Assembly (NCBI GenBank): GCA_002316345.1
Contig: DCDI01000207.1
Coordinates: forward strand, 11,137-23,095
DNA from: Phyllobacteriaceae bacterium UBA1059
Lineage (GTDB): Bacteria; Pseudomonadota; Alphaproteobacteria; Rhizobiales; Rhizobiaceae
Reading direction: 5' to 3'
DNA: 11,959 bases
A model generated the notes under the pieces. The model had not been told where the DNA came from. It searched no databases and worked only from the letters and a program-made list of their open reading frames with translations. The position numbers and the translations under genes were made by a program. The number at the start of each line of letters is the position of its first letter. The stretch's first letter is position 1. This document shows positions 1 through 6,815 of the stretch, piece by piece.

Positions 1-443
1 CCGGCGTCGAGCGCGTGATGGGGTTCTGCACGGAAGAAGAGCACCAGCGCTTCCTGCATGAAGCGCCCCTGTTGGAGCAGATGATCGTCAATGACGGCAT
101 CCACTTCTTCAAGATCTGGCTGGATATCGGGCGCGAAACACAGCTCAAGCGCTTTCACGACCGGCGCCACAGCATCCTGAAAAGCTGGAAGTTCTCGCCT
201 ATCGACATTGCGGGCCTTGGCCGCTGGGACGCTTATACCCGCGCACGCAATGAGATGTTCGAAGCGACCCACACCAAGCATGCGCCCTGGCTGGTTGTGC
301 GTTCAAACGACAAGCGCCGTGCACGGATCGAGGCCATCCGGCACGTGCTGCTGACAATCCCTTATACCGGCCGCGACCGCGACGCGATCGGCGAGCCCGA
401 CAAGAAGATCGTCGGCGAAGGGCCGAAGCTGCTGACGCCTTGA
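1..443 (+). CDS. ppk2: Polyphosphate kinase 2 (PPK2), C-terminal part
   Basis: This is the 3' part of a PPK2-family gene; the 5' part lies outside the window and the first full codon is at base 3. About 147 residues are visible, roughly half of the usual ~290-300 for a single-domain PPK2. PPK2 enzymes transfer phosphate between inorganic polyphosphate and nucleoside di- or monophosphates in the cytoplasm. Recognisable family blocks are GVERVMGFCTEEE at the cut edge, FFKIWLDIGRETQLKRFHDR (the strand and helix before the lid), the lid-like HSILKSWKFSPID, and the tail block WDAYTRARNEMFEATHTKHA followed by PWLVVRSNDKRRARIEAIRH. The Walker A and B motifs would be upstream and are not visible. The GTG/ATG codons at 15-20 are internal, because the reading frame continues conserved to the window edge. 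The gene converges on the dehydrogenase gene with a gap of only 32 bp, and I see no clear terminator hairpin there. Preference for ADP or AMP cannot be judged from this part. Confidence 0.93.
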   Translation, partial: GVERVMGFCTEEEHQRFLHEAPLLEQMIVNDGIHFFKIWLDIGRETQLKRFHDRRHSILKSWKFSPIDIAGLGRWDAYTRARNEMFEATHTKHAPWLVVRSNDKRRARIEAIRHVLLTIPYTGRDRDAIGEPDKKIVGEGPKLLTP

Positions 444-475
444 GATCAGGGCGTCGAGCGAAGTCAGTTTTCGGC

Positions 476-2086
476 TTAGCGCGGCGTTGCGCTCGGTAGA
501 ACAGCCGGCGCAATCTGCGTTTGGGACGGTCCGCCGGAAGCCGCATTTCCTTGCGCGGCTGACGGGCTGGGTTGCTGACCGGTCAGTAGTTCGTCGGTTG
601 AAGCCGCTGGAGCGGCGTTCTGGTTCGGTTGGACTTGGCCCACGCTACCGGCTTCCGGCAAAGATTGCAGGTTTGAAGCCGATGCCTGCGCCCCGGCATT
701 CGCACCGATCTGGTCGGTACCGACTGGCAGCGGCGAGATCGTGCCGTCTGCAGCCGCCACGCGCCAGACCGTGTTGCCGGCGTCATCGGCAACCAGGAGT
801 GCGCCCGTACCGTCGATGCCGACACCCACCGGACGCCCTTGAGCCTCGTCTCCTTGCAGGAAGCCGGTCACGACATCCTGCGCCTTGCCGACCGGCTTGC
901 CATTTTCGAAAGGCACGTAAACGACCTTGTAGCCGTTGAACGCCGTGCGGTTCCAGCTGCCATGTTCGCCGATAAAGGCACCATTGGCGAAGGCTGCCGG
1001 CAGAGCCGAGTTCATGGAGAAGGTCATGCCCAGGGCCGCGACGTGACTGGACAGGGCATAGTCGGCGGGGATTGCCTTCTCCACCATATCCGGCCTTTGC
1101 GGATGCACGCGCTGATCGACATGGCCGCCATAATAGCTCCATGGCCAACCATAGAACGCGCCGTCCTGCACCGATGTCATGTAATCGGGAACGAGGTTCG
1201 GCCCGAGTTCATCGCGCTCGTTCACGACGGCCCAAAGCCGGCCATCCTGCGGATTGAAGCTTAGCCCGTTCGGATTGCGCAAGCCGGACGCATAAACGCG
1301 CGCTGCACCCGTTTGCCGATCCACCTGCCAGATGGCGGCCCGCCCTTTTTCCGCTTCCAGCCCGTTTTCCACGATATTGGAGTTGGAGCCGACGGAGGCA
1401 TAAAGCATGCGGCCATCCGGGCTGAGTGCGAGGTCCTTAGTCCAGTGGTGGTCGATCGGGCCGCCGGGAAGTGCCGTCACCAGCTTGGGCTGCGCGGTGA
1501 TCGCGGTTTGGCCGAGCTCATAGGGGTAGGCAAGGATCGCGTCAGTGGCCGCCACGTAAAGCGTGTTGTCGATCCACGCCACGCCAAAGGGCGAGTTCAG
1601 GCCTTTAAGAAGGTCGCTGCGTTCATCCACCGTGCCGTCGCGATTAGTGTCGCGCAGCAGCGTGATGAGGTTGCTTTCCTTCTTCTGACCGCCACCCCCG
1701 CCATGCGCGATCGACATGATCCAACCTCGGATCATGTCCTTGGGGCGCGAAAGCGGCTCGACGCCAGGACCTTGGGACTGGATCACCAGAACGTCGCCAT
1801 TGGGCAGCGTATGAACGGTGCGGGGATTGGCGAGATCCTTGGCATAAGCTGTGATCGTCAGCCCTTCGGGCACGGTCGGCATCTTGTTGTTCTGCCAGCC
1901 GATCACCTCGGCGACCTTCAGATCGGGCACAAGCTGGGAGCTTGGTTCCGGTAGAACCGGGTTCGGCCCGATCTGTTGCGAGACATCAAAGTTGGTGCTT
2001 TCATCGGAGCAGCCAGCCACCATAAGAAGAGCCGCAGTGCTGCCGGCAAGGGCGGAAGCGCGGAGGAAGGATGAGCGGTTACGCAT
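476..2086 (-). CDS. PQQ-type sugar (sorbosone) dehydrogenase, lipoprotein
   Basis: The 536-residue protein belongs to the soluble glucose/L-sorbosone dehydrogenase family, six-bladed beta-propellers that in characterised members use PQQ and calcium to oxidise sugars. The N-terminus is a lipoprotein signal with lipobox VAGC and lipidated Cys26; residue +2 is Ser, which suggests outer-membrane sorting on the periplasmic side. Family blocks include GPIDHHWTKDLALSPDGRML (about 209-228, His213/His214 in the position of the catalytic His), GLRNPNGLSF (268-277), FYGWPWSYYGGH (311-322) and GEHGSWNRTAFNGY (373-386). An EF-hand-like loop DTNRDGTVDE lies at 146-155. From about residue 455 to the end there is an Ala/Ser/Gln/Pro-rich tail with no propeller motifs. 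The ATG at 2086 has a GGGAG ribosome binding site nine bases upstream. The start overlaps the end of the DUF2231 gene by 8 bp, so translation is probably coupled. Substrate and true cofactor use are unproven. Confidence 0.87.
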   Translation of the reverse strand: MRNRSSFLRASALAGSTAALLMVAGCSDESTNFDVSQQIGPNPVLPEPSSQLVPDLKVAEVIGWQNNKMPTVPEGLTITAYAKDLANPRTVHTLPNGDVLVIQSQGPGVEPLSRPKDMIRGWIMSIAHGGGGGQKKESNLITLLRDTNRDGTVDERSDLLKGLNSPFGVAWIDNTLYVAATDAILAYPYELGQTAITAQPKLVTALPGGPIDHHWTKDLALSPDGRMLYASVGSNSNIVENGLEAEKGRAAIWQVDRQTGAARVYASGLRNPNGLSFNPQDGRLWAVVNERDELGPNLVPDYMTSVQDGAFYGWPWSYYGGHVDQRVHPQRPDMVEKAIPADYALSSHVAALGMTFSMNSALPAAFANGAFIGEHGSWNRTAFNGYKVVYVPFENGKPVGKAQDVVTGFLQGDEAQGRPVGVGIDGTGALLVADDAGNTVWRVAAADGTISPLPVGTDQIGANAGAQASASNLQSLPEAGSVGQVQPNQNAAPAASTDELLTGQQPSPSAAQGNAASGGPSQTQIAPAVLPSATPR

Positions 2087-2537
2087 AGTGGTTCACTCCC
2101 ACGCTTCTACGCGACACAGCCGAGCGGTTGAGCCAGGCAGCCAGAAGCATCACCACGAAAGTCACGGGAGACAGTGCGAGACCGTAAGGCACAACGGCGG
2201 TCCAGCCATCGCCGGCATGCACGAAGCTGTTGGCGACGGCCAAGAGGAGCACCACCACATAGGCGATGATCGCCGCCCAACTCGGCCGGAACAGGCGCGT
2301 CCTTCGCCGGGCCAGCATCTCGATGACACCAACGACAATTGCCACGCCGCCGACGACCAGCCCCGCAAACAGCAGCCAGGCGGAAAAATTTTGCCACAAA
2401 ATGTTGGCGGAGCGCCAAAAAGCGATGTCGGTCAACAATGTGAGCGTGAAGCACACGGCCGGAAACTGCGCGAGCATCCCGTAAAGCGGGCGTGAGGGAA
2501 TAGGCACCGTAGCCGGTACCGAATACGTCGTGTCCAT
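2079..2537 (-). CDS. DUF2231 family four-helix membrane protein
   Basis: The 152-residue protein has four hydrophobic segments (about 21-41, 53-74, 86-105 and 116-136) and little else. The FVHAGDGWT block at about 106-113, just after the third helix, resembles the H-x-x-DGW element seen in DUF2231 proteins, a family of inner-membrane proteins of unknown function. The basic RRRTRLFR stretch (77-84) between helices 2 and 3 would face the cytoplasm. The ATG at 2537 is preceded by AAAGG with a six-base spacer. It is the first gene of a two-gene unit; its stop codon lies inside the start of the dehydrogenase gene (8-bp overlap). By analogy with other membrane-anchored dehydrogenase systems it could help pass electrons or tether the partner, but this is inference. 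No heme-binding motif beyond isolated histidines is visible. Confidence 0.8.
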   Translation of the reverse strand: MDTTYSVPATVPIPSRPLYGMLAQFPAVCFTLTLLTDIAFWRSANILWQNFSAWLLFAGLVVGGVAIVVGVIEMLARRRTRLFRPSWAAIIAYVVVLLLAVANSFVHAGDGWTAVVPYGLALSPVTFVVMLLAAWLNRSAVSRRSVGVNHYA

Positions 2538-2554
2538 CGCTCGCCTTTCGTGTT

Positions 2555-2569
2555 CCAGACCACGTCTGG
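2555..2569. promoter_or_regulatory. Short perfect inverted repeat upstream of the DUF2231 gene
   Basis: CCAGAC, a CAC spacer, then GTCTGG forms a perfect 6-bp inverted repeat with a 3-base centre. It lies 17 to 32 bases upstream of the ATG of the DUF2231 gene. It could be an operator or a small hairpin in the 5' leader of the mRNA. No T-tract follows on either strand, so it is not an intrinsic terminator. Confidence 0.4.
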
Positions 2570-2577
2570 CAATCTTA

Positions 2578-2661
2578 CTCCCAGCTGGCGTCCCTTGTTC
2601 CCGGACCGAAAAGATTTCTCGCTTTTTGCCGCCGATAGGTGCGGCGACGGATAGCTGGGAG
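2578..2661. repeat. 9-bp inverted repeat flanking the 2.6-kb intergenic region
   Basis: CTCCCAGCT at 2578-2586 and its exact complement AGCTGGGAG at 2653-2661 enclose 66 bp. Most of the region between the glycosyltransferase stop and the DUF2231 promoter lies inside the arms. The enclosed stretch contains a smaller possible stem (CGCCG/CGGCG near 2630-2645) next to a run of five T on the plus strand. The arms could fold into a large stem in a minus-strand transcript reading through from the glycosyltransferase gene. A chance origin is quite possible at this arm length. Confidence 0.35.
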
Positions 2662-2682
2662 CGCTGAAACAGGGCTAGCGTC

Positions 2683-4644
2683 TTAAGAGCTTCGGCTAAC
2701 CGGCTTCATCCACCGGCTCTTGCTCATGCGATGGGGCGTCTTTTCCCAGTGGAAGGGCTTGGCATAAAGATGCCAGGCCGCGCGCCAGGCGGCATAGGAG
2801 ATCATCATCCAGTAAACGGGCGTGGCGAGCACCGTCTTCCACAGGCTCTTGCGCTCGCGCTTCACCAGCGTGGCCGCGCCAAGCACGAGGAAGGCTGCAT
2901 AGCCGCAGCTTATGTTGATCACATCGACGGCGAACAAAGCGGAATGCGGCGTGGCCGTTTCGGCATGAAGCATTTCGAAGAAGATGGCAGCGATCGTGAC
3001 GATCATGAGCGGATGCGCCAGGGCCGAAATCACCATGCCGGCAAACAGCACCTGAACGATCAGGAACGAGGCCGTCCCGATCTCCCGACGCAGCTGCCGT
3101 GGATTGCGCATGTGGACCAGCCAGGTTTGCAGCCAGCCCTTGAACCAGCGCGTACGCTGCGGCACCCAGTCGCCTAGCCGGTGCGGCGCTTCCTCGAAGG
3201 TGGGATAGGTGATCGTGCCGGAGCGATAACCAAAGCGCGCCAGCCGCAAACCGAGATCGGCGTCTTCCGTGACGTTGAACGGGTCCCAGCTGCCGACGGC
3301 TTCCAGCGCAGTGCGGCGGAAATGGTTGGACGTTCCGCCAAGCGGCAACACCACGCCCTTGTTTGCCAGCCAGGGCAGCATTCCGCGAAACAGCGCGGCA
3401 TATTCGAAGGCAAACAGCCGCTGGATCATGCCTTCGCCGGCATTGGTGATGACCAGCGGCGCCTGCAGGCAGGCGAGGGCCGGCGGCGCATCGCGGAAGG
3501 TCTGCCACGCTTCGAGCAGTTGCAGCGGATGCGGCTTATCCTCGGCATCATAGATCGCCACTAGCTCGCCGGATGTCAGCGGCAGTGCGTAAGTCAGCGC
3601 TTTCGGCTTGGTGCGCGGCCCCTGCGCAGGCACTTCGATGATCTCGACCCAAGGCCGCAGGGTATGCGCCCGCAATGCTTCCAGCGTTTCCGTATCATCG
3701 GCTTCGCAAACCAGCTTGATCTCCAGCTTGGCGCGCGGCCAGACGATCCGCCCCAGCGACGTCAGCAGTTCCGGCACGACGGCGGCTTCGCGATAGAGCG
3801 CGATCATGACGGAATAAACAGGCAGATCGGCAGGCGCGACAGGCGGCAGCTTGGCGAGGTAAGGCGGCTCGGCCCGGCGCGCGGCCAGCATTCGCAAGGC
3901 AACGCAGCCCAGGAAGAACAGCGAGAAAAGGAGATGCAAAGCGAGCATCGCTGCGCTCGGCCATAGGGCAAAGCCAAGCGGCACGGAAACCAGCACCGCG
4001 CCGATCGCAAAGCCCTGCCCAACCGTCGCAACAACGTTGGCCGAGCAATCAGGGACGTTGCTTGCGAGGGTTTCGCAGGCGCGGGCGCTCAAGCGCGGTT
4101 CGGAACAGGTGATCAGCGCCTTTCGCAGCATCGACGGCGCCACAACCGCCATGCGCCCTGCGCGTTCAGGATGGTCACCCAGCATCCGCCGCAGACCGCG
4201 GAGATCAAGCAAGCCTGCTCCGACCAGCTGTGTGGGTGGACGGTCGGGCTCGACATAAAGGATCGGCCGCGCGTGCCTCGAAGCGAAAGGCGAACCCAGA
4301 AGCGTAAGCGCGTCGCCTTCCCGGACGATCAGCCGTGCCGGATCGACAGCCGGCATAAAGGCCAGCCGCAAGTCCATAGCGATGGCGCGATAAAGCCGGT
4401 CTTCCGCACACAGGCCAGCCGCCAGAAGCTCGACGTGGAACGGCGTCTTGTTGGCCCGCGCCCGGGTGGCGACAGGCACGAGCCGATCCGCTGGGATACC
4501 GAGCCGCTGCAACACCGGCAGCCACTCGCAAGCCTCCTCGAACGGATCGAGCGGCGATGCGCCCCGCCGAACCAGCGCCTGCGGCTGTCGATGCGGGCTG
4601 TTGTCGTTCAGCTCCGGTTCTAAGATTTTCTCGACGGCGCTCAT
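2683..4644 (-). CDS. Family 2 membrane glycosyltransferase with N-terminal MshEN-like domain
   Basis: The 653-residue protein has a GT2 core of the processive cellulose/PgaC synthase type. Key residues are DD at 316-317, the DAED metal-binding motif at 366-369, the TED motif at 459-461 (probable catalytic Asp461) and QRTRW at 496-500. Two hydrophobic segments (about 207-227 and 230-252) precede the catalytic domain. Further segments follow at about 523-560, 569-592 and 605-625, so the active site faces the cytoplasm and a polymer could be extruded. Residues about 35-180, with blocks such as LPVLQRLGIPADRLVPVATRA, resemble the N-terminal domain of GspE/MshE ATPases; in some proteins that fold binds cyclic di-GMP. 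The C-terminal block FHWEKTPHRMSK is typical of these enzymes. The ATG at 4644 is the only canonical start before an in-frame stop at 4702-4704, but it lacks a clear Shine-Dalgarno sequence. The polymer made is unknown; no partner genes such as a PilZ subunit or hydrolase lie beside it. Confidence 0.87.
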   Translation of the reverse strand: MSAVEKILEPELNDNSPHRQPQALVRRGASPLDPFEEACEWLPVLQRLGIPADRLVPVATRARANKTPFHVELLAAGLCAEDRLYRAIAMDLRLAFMPAVDPARLIVREGDALTLLGSPFASRHARPILYVEPDRPPTQLVGAGLLDLRGLRRMLGDHPERAGRMAVVAPSMLRKALITCSEPRLSARACETLASNVPDCSANVVATVGQGFAIGAVLVSVPLGFALWPSAAMLALHLLFSLFFLGCVALRMLAARRAEPPYLAKLPPVAPADLPVYSVMIALYREAAVVPELLTSLGRIVWPRAKLEIKLVCEADDTETLEALRAHTLRPWVEIIEVPAQGPRTKPKALTYALPLTSGELVAIYDAEDKPHPLQLLEAWQTFRDAPPALACLQAPLVITNAGEGMIQRLFAFEYAALFRGMLPWLANKGVVLPLGGTSNHFRRTALEAVGSWDPFNVTEDADLGLRLARFGYRSGTITYPTFEEAPHRLGDWVPQRTRWFKGWLQTWLVHMRNPRQLRREIGTASFLIVQVLFAGMVISALAHPLMIVTIAAIFFEMLHAETATPHSALFAVDVINISCGYAAFLVLGAATLVKRERKSLWKTVLATPVYWMMISYAAWRAAWHLYAKPFHWEKTPHRMSKSRWMKPVSRSS

Positions 4645-4810
4645 GCGATCACGCGTACATGAGGAAGATCGCCGTCCGGCAGTCTCCAGCAGGACGCAAG
4701 ATTATCCTGCGCTGCCGAGAGCATCCTCACGCCAAGATGCTTGTCCGCGCGCGATCGGATGGCAATCCCCGCTCCATGAGCCATAAACGCAACTTCCCCA
4801 CAACGCCGCA

Positions 4811-4841
4811 CAACTTACAATCCCCATCCCGATTGTAGTTG
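4811..4841. promoter_or_regulatory. Near-perfect AT-rich palindrome, candidate operator
   Basis: CAACTTACAATC (4811-4822), an 8-base centre CCCATCCC, and GATTGTAGTTG (4831-4841) are complementary over 11 positions with one extra T in the left arm. It sits between the MarR-family gene (58 bp beyond its stop) and the glycosyltransferase start (about 167 bp upstream of its ATG). The arms are AT-rich and no T-tract follows on either strand, so a transcription-factor site fits better than a terminator. The neighbouring MarR protein is an obvious candidate ligand, but binding is inference. Confidence 0.5.
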
Positions 4842-4898
4842 ATCCCAGCGGATGCGCAATCACCCGCTGCGATGAAGAGGCTGCTTTGTTGTGGCCAA

Positions 4899-5351
4899 CT
4901 ATCGGCGCTCGCCGCTTTCCTTCGCCCAGACATCGGATGCGATGCCGATCACGGCCTCAAGCGCCGAAGCGAGTGCTCCGCGCTCCCGGTCGCTCATGCG
5001 CTCGATGACCTCGACAAGACTGCGGATCGGATCGCGCTCCAAGAGAAGGTAGCCCTTTTCGGCCACTTCCAGATGCTCGGCACGCCCGGCCGGCTGATGC
5101 GCTGCCTTGCGCACCAATTCCTTCTGGATCAGCGTGCGCACGGTGCGGCTCACCGGTCCATTGGCGAGGCCTTGGAAGCGCGCGAGGCTGCTGGCCGTGC
5201 GGGCGCCATCCGGCGATTTTGCGAAATAGCGCAGCGCCGTCCATTGCGCGGGATAAAGGCCCTCCGCATAGCCGATCGAATGAAGGGACCGTCCTGCCAA
5301 TTCCAGACGCTCGGCCAGAGCCGGTGCGGAAATCGTCTTCTTTGCTGCCAC
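4899..5351 (-). CDS. MarR family transcriptional regulator
   Basis: The 150-residue protein has the length and layout of a MarR dimeric repressor. N-terminal and C-terminal helices for dimerisation surround a winged helix: LYPAQWTALRYFAKSP (about 32-47), a helix-turn-helix TASSLARFQGLANGPVSRTV (52-71) with recognition helix near 62-77, and a wing RKAAHQPAGRAEHLEV (81-96). GTG at 5349-5351 is chosen as the start because GAGG lies six bases upstream; a TTG four codons earlier at 5361-5363 is less likely because it overlaps that ribosome binding site. It is read away from the DUF3182 gene (276-bp divergent gap) and in the same direction as the glycosyltransferase gene (254-bp gap). It may regulate itself and either neighbour; a palindrome lies in the glycosyltransferase upstream region. 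No cysteine is present in this form, which argues against OhrR-type thiol sensing. The ligand is unknown. Confidence 0.88.
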   Translation of the reverse strand: MAAKKTISAPALAERLELAGRSLHSIGYAEGLYPAQWTALRYFAKSPDGARTASSLARFQGLANGPVSRTVRTLIQKELVRKAAHQPAGRAEHLEVAEKGYLLLERDPIRSLVEVIERMSDRERGALASALEAVIGIASDVWAKESGERR

Positions 5352-5627
5352 GGCGCACCTCAAGCAACCAGGAATGCTGGGGATCGTGCCCGTGGCGGAT
5401 ACTGCTGCGATCCGTATGGGTCACTCGACAGCGATCCAGTGAGCAGCACATGCAAATCTGTCGAAAAAGGGACGCCGGCTAGGCTCCAGCCAAAGCCTGC
5501 TGACGTTCGCAGCCATTCCTGCCTTCAAAAGCGGCACGGGAACCTTTGCACAGCCCATTCCTTTTCGTCGACGTTCCGCTTGAGCGGGGCGGCCCAGTGA
5601 AGCCAAGTCCTAGCAAAGGAGGCTCCT
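5352..5627. other. Divergent intergenic region between the MarR and DUF3182 genes
   Basis: These 276 bp must hold promoters for both divergent genes, but I cannot place convincing -35/-10 pairs. Visible repeats are GCGATCC twice in direct orientation (5407-5413 and 5431-5437, 24 bp apart), TCACT/AGTGA (5421-5425 and 5438-5442) and CTGCT/AGCAG (5402-5406 and 5442-5446) in inverted orientation. These nested short repeats could be regulator sites. A strong ribosome binding site, AAAGGAGG, lies at 5615-5622 for the DUF3182 gene. No plausible gene is present. Confidence 0.5.
5358..5361 (-). promoter_or_regulatory. Ribosome binding site fixing the GTG start of the MarR gene
   Basis: GAGG on the minus strand is followed by six bases (TGCGCC) and GTG at 5349-5351. 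This spacing is ideal, and it overlaps the alternative TTG start, which has no comparable site of its own. Confidence 0.65.
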
Positions 5628-6746
5628 ATGCAAGCCGTTCTCGAAGCAGCCGCTGATCCGCGGCAAGGCCGTGTCGTCATTCTTGCGGCAGGCTCCGGCT
5701 TTCGCAGCCAGCATGAGCGTGACACCCGCCACTGGATTGCCGAACAAGTGGCCGCGATGAAAGGCTACGCCTTTCGGCCCGCCGATCCCGTTCCCGATGG
5801 CGCCAGCACCTATCTGCTGCCCAGCGATGCCCTGGCCTTGTCGGAAGCAGCCGTGCTCGGCCTGAAGAGCGAGCATGATTTTCTCGGCGGCATCGTTCCT
5901 CATCCCTTCGTTGCCACGAAGGCGATCGTCCATCCGCTAGTCTCGCGCGACGCTGCCCAGCCGGAAGGCTGGTCGCACGATTTTCCTGAAGCCGTACGCG
6001 ATGTCGTGCTTGGGGGTTACACCGTGTTTTCCCGCGACGATGCGATCGAAGCCGCCCGGCGCCTGCTGGAAAGCAGCGCGATCCGCTTGAAGGCGGTCGA
6101 GGAAACCGGCGGACGGGGTCAAATCGTCGTCCACAGTGAGGCTGATCTGGATGCCGCCCTCGCCCATTTCGATCCGGATGTCATCGCGCGCGCAGGCCTG
6201 GTGATCGAAGAAAACCTCCTCGACGTCATTACCTTCAGCGTCGGTCAGGTCCGTTTCGGCGACATGGTGGCGTCGTATCATGGCACGCAGACGCTGACCC
6301 GCAACCATGATGGCAACACGGCTTATGGCGGCTCAGCCCTTGCCGTGACGCGCGGCGGGTTCGATGCCTTGCTGGCAAACGCACCAACGCCGGAAGTCGC
6401 ACTCGCCGTTGAACAGGCCATGCGCTTCGATGCTGCCGCCGACCGCTGCTTCCCGCAAAGCATCATTTCGCGCCGCAACTACGATGTCGCGCGGGGCAGC
6501 GCGGCCGATGGCACGGTCCGGGCCGGCGTGCTGGAACAAAGCTGGCGGATGGGCGGCGCAACGCCAGCTGAAATCCTCGCCATCAAGACGCTGATCGCCG
6601 AACCTACCCGGCATACGGTCCATGCCGTGTGCGTTGAGACCTATCGCCAGGACGTTCAGATCCCGCCCAATGCAGCAGTCACCTTCAATGGCGACGATTC
6701 GGATATCGGACATATCAAGAAGTATGTTTATATCGATCCGTGCTGA
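5628..6746 (+). CDS. DUF3182 family protein (ATP-grasp-like)
   Basis: I assign the 372-residue protein to DUF3182, a proteobacterial family without an assigned function as far as I know. Characteristic blocks are YLLPSDAL (62-69), HDFLGGIVPHPFVATKAIVHPLV (83-105), EGWSHDF and VRDVVLGGYTVFS (123-135). RLKAVEETGGRGQ (153-165) resembles the nucleotide-gripping lysine and glycine loop of ATP-grasp enzymes. GNTAYGGSAL (229-238) and EQSWRMGGATPAE (303-315) could supply metal- or substrate-binding groups. An ATP-dependent ligase role is therefore plausible but unproven. There is no signal peptide or membrane segment, so it is probably cytoplasmic. The ATG has a near-consensus AAAGGAGG ribosome binding site with a five-base spacer, which suggests strong translation. 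Downstream are a 17-codon ORF containing a terminator-like hairpin and an alpha/beta hydrolase 69 bp away. The MarR gene upstream is divergent. Confidence 0.8.
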   Translation: MQAVLEAAADPRQGRVVILAAGSGFRSQHERDTRHWIAEQVAAMKGYAFRPADPVPDGASTYLLPSDALALSEAAVLGLKSEHDFLGGIVPHPFVATKAIVHPLVSRDAAQPEGWSHDFPEAVRDVVLGGYTVFSRDDAIEAARRLLESSAIRLKAVEETGGRGQIVVHSEADLDAALAHFDPDVIARAGLVIEENLLDVITFSVGQVRFGDMVASYHGTQTLTRNHDGNTAYGGSALAVTRGGFDALLANAPTPEVALAVEQAMRFDAAADRCFPQSIISRRNYDVARGSAADGTVRAGVLEQSWRMGGATPAEILAIKTLIAEPTRHTVHAVCVETYRQDVQIPPNAAVTFNGDDSDIGHIKKYVYIDPC

Positions 6747-6753
6747 GGCAACG

Positions 6754-6807
6754 ATGGCACGAAACCAAGATGGCGCGGCAGTGACCGCGCCGTTTTTCGA
6801 GGACTGA
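6754..6807 (+). CDS. Possible 17-codon small ORF between DUF3182 and hydrolase genes
   Basis: ATG at 6754 begins MARNQDGAAVTAPFFED followed by TGA at 6805-6807. GAGG at 6745-6748 overlaps the DUF3182 stop codon and is spaced five bases from the ATG. The ORF ends eight bases before the hydrolase ATG. It runs straight through a GC-rich hairpin with a T-tract, so a translating ribosome would block that hairpin. It could be a leader peptide controlling read-through into the hydrolase gene, or a chance ORF. No similarity to a known small protein is recognised. Confidence 0.35.
   Translation: MARNQDGAAVTAPFFED
6772..6797 (+). terminator. Intrinsic terminator-like hairpin after the DUF3182 gene
   Basis: GGCGCGG (6772-6778) pairs perfectly with CCGCGCC (6785-6791) across a six-base CAGTGA loop. 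A G and five T (6793-6797) follow. The lower stem can extend by A-U pairs between the A-rich 5' flank and the T-tract. It lies 25 bp past the DUF3182 stop codon and 19 bp before the hydrolase start. It may end DUF3182 transcripts or attenuate the hydrolase gene, for which I see no separate promoter. Confidence 0.7.
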
Positions 6808-6815
6808 CATAATCA

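Noticed and set aside
1313..2495. Plus-strand ORFs of about 213 codons opposite the dehydrogenase and DUF2231 genes
   Set aside because: They are shadows of genes with a clear lipoprotein signal, propeller motifs and membrane helices.
4727..4933. Minus-strand ORF of 68 codons between the MarR and glycosyltransferase genes
   Set aside because: It overlaps the MarR 3' end and the palindrome, lacks recognisable features, and looks like chance coding.
5539..5575. GGAAC followed by CGTC/CGTT upstream of the DUF3182 gene, as a general-stress (EcfG) promoter
   Set aside because: The spacing is 22 or 28 bases, whereas these promoters need about 16-17.
4839..5600. Plus-strand ORF (253 codons) across the MarR gene
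   Set aside because: It is antisense to the MarR gene, low in motif content and without a good ribosome binding site; the MarR reading is far better supported.
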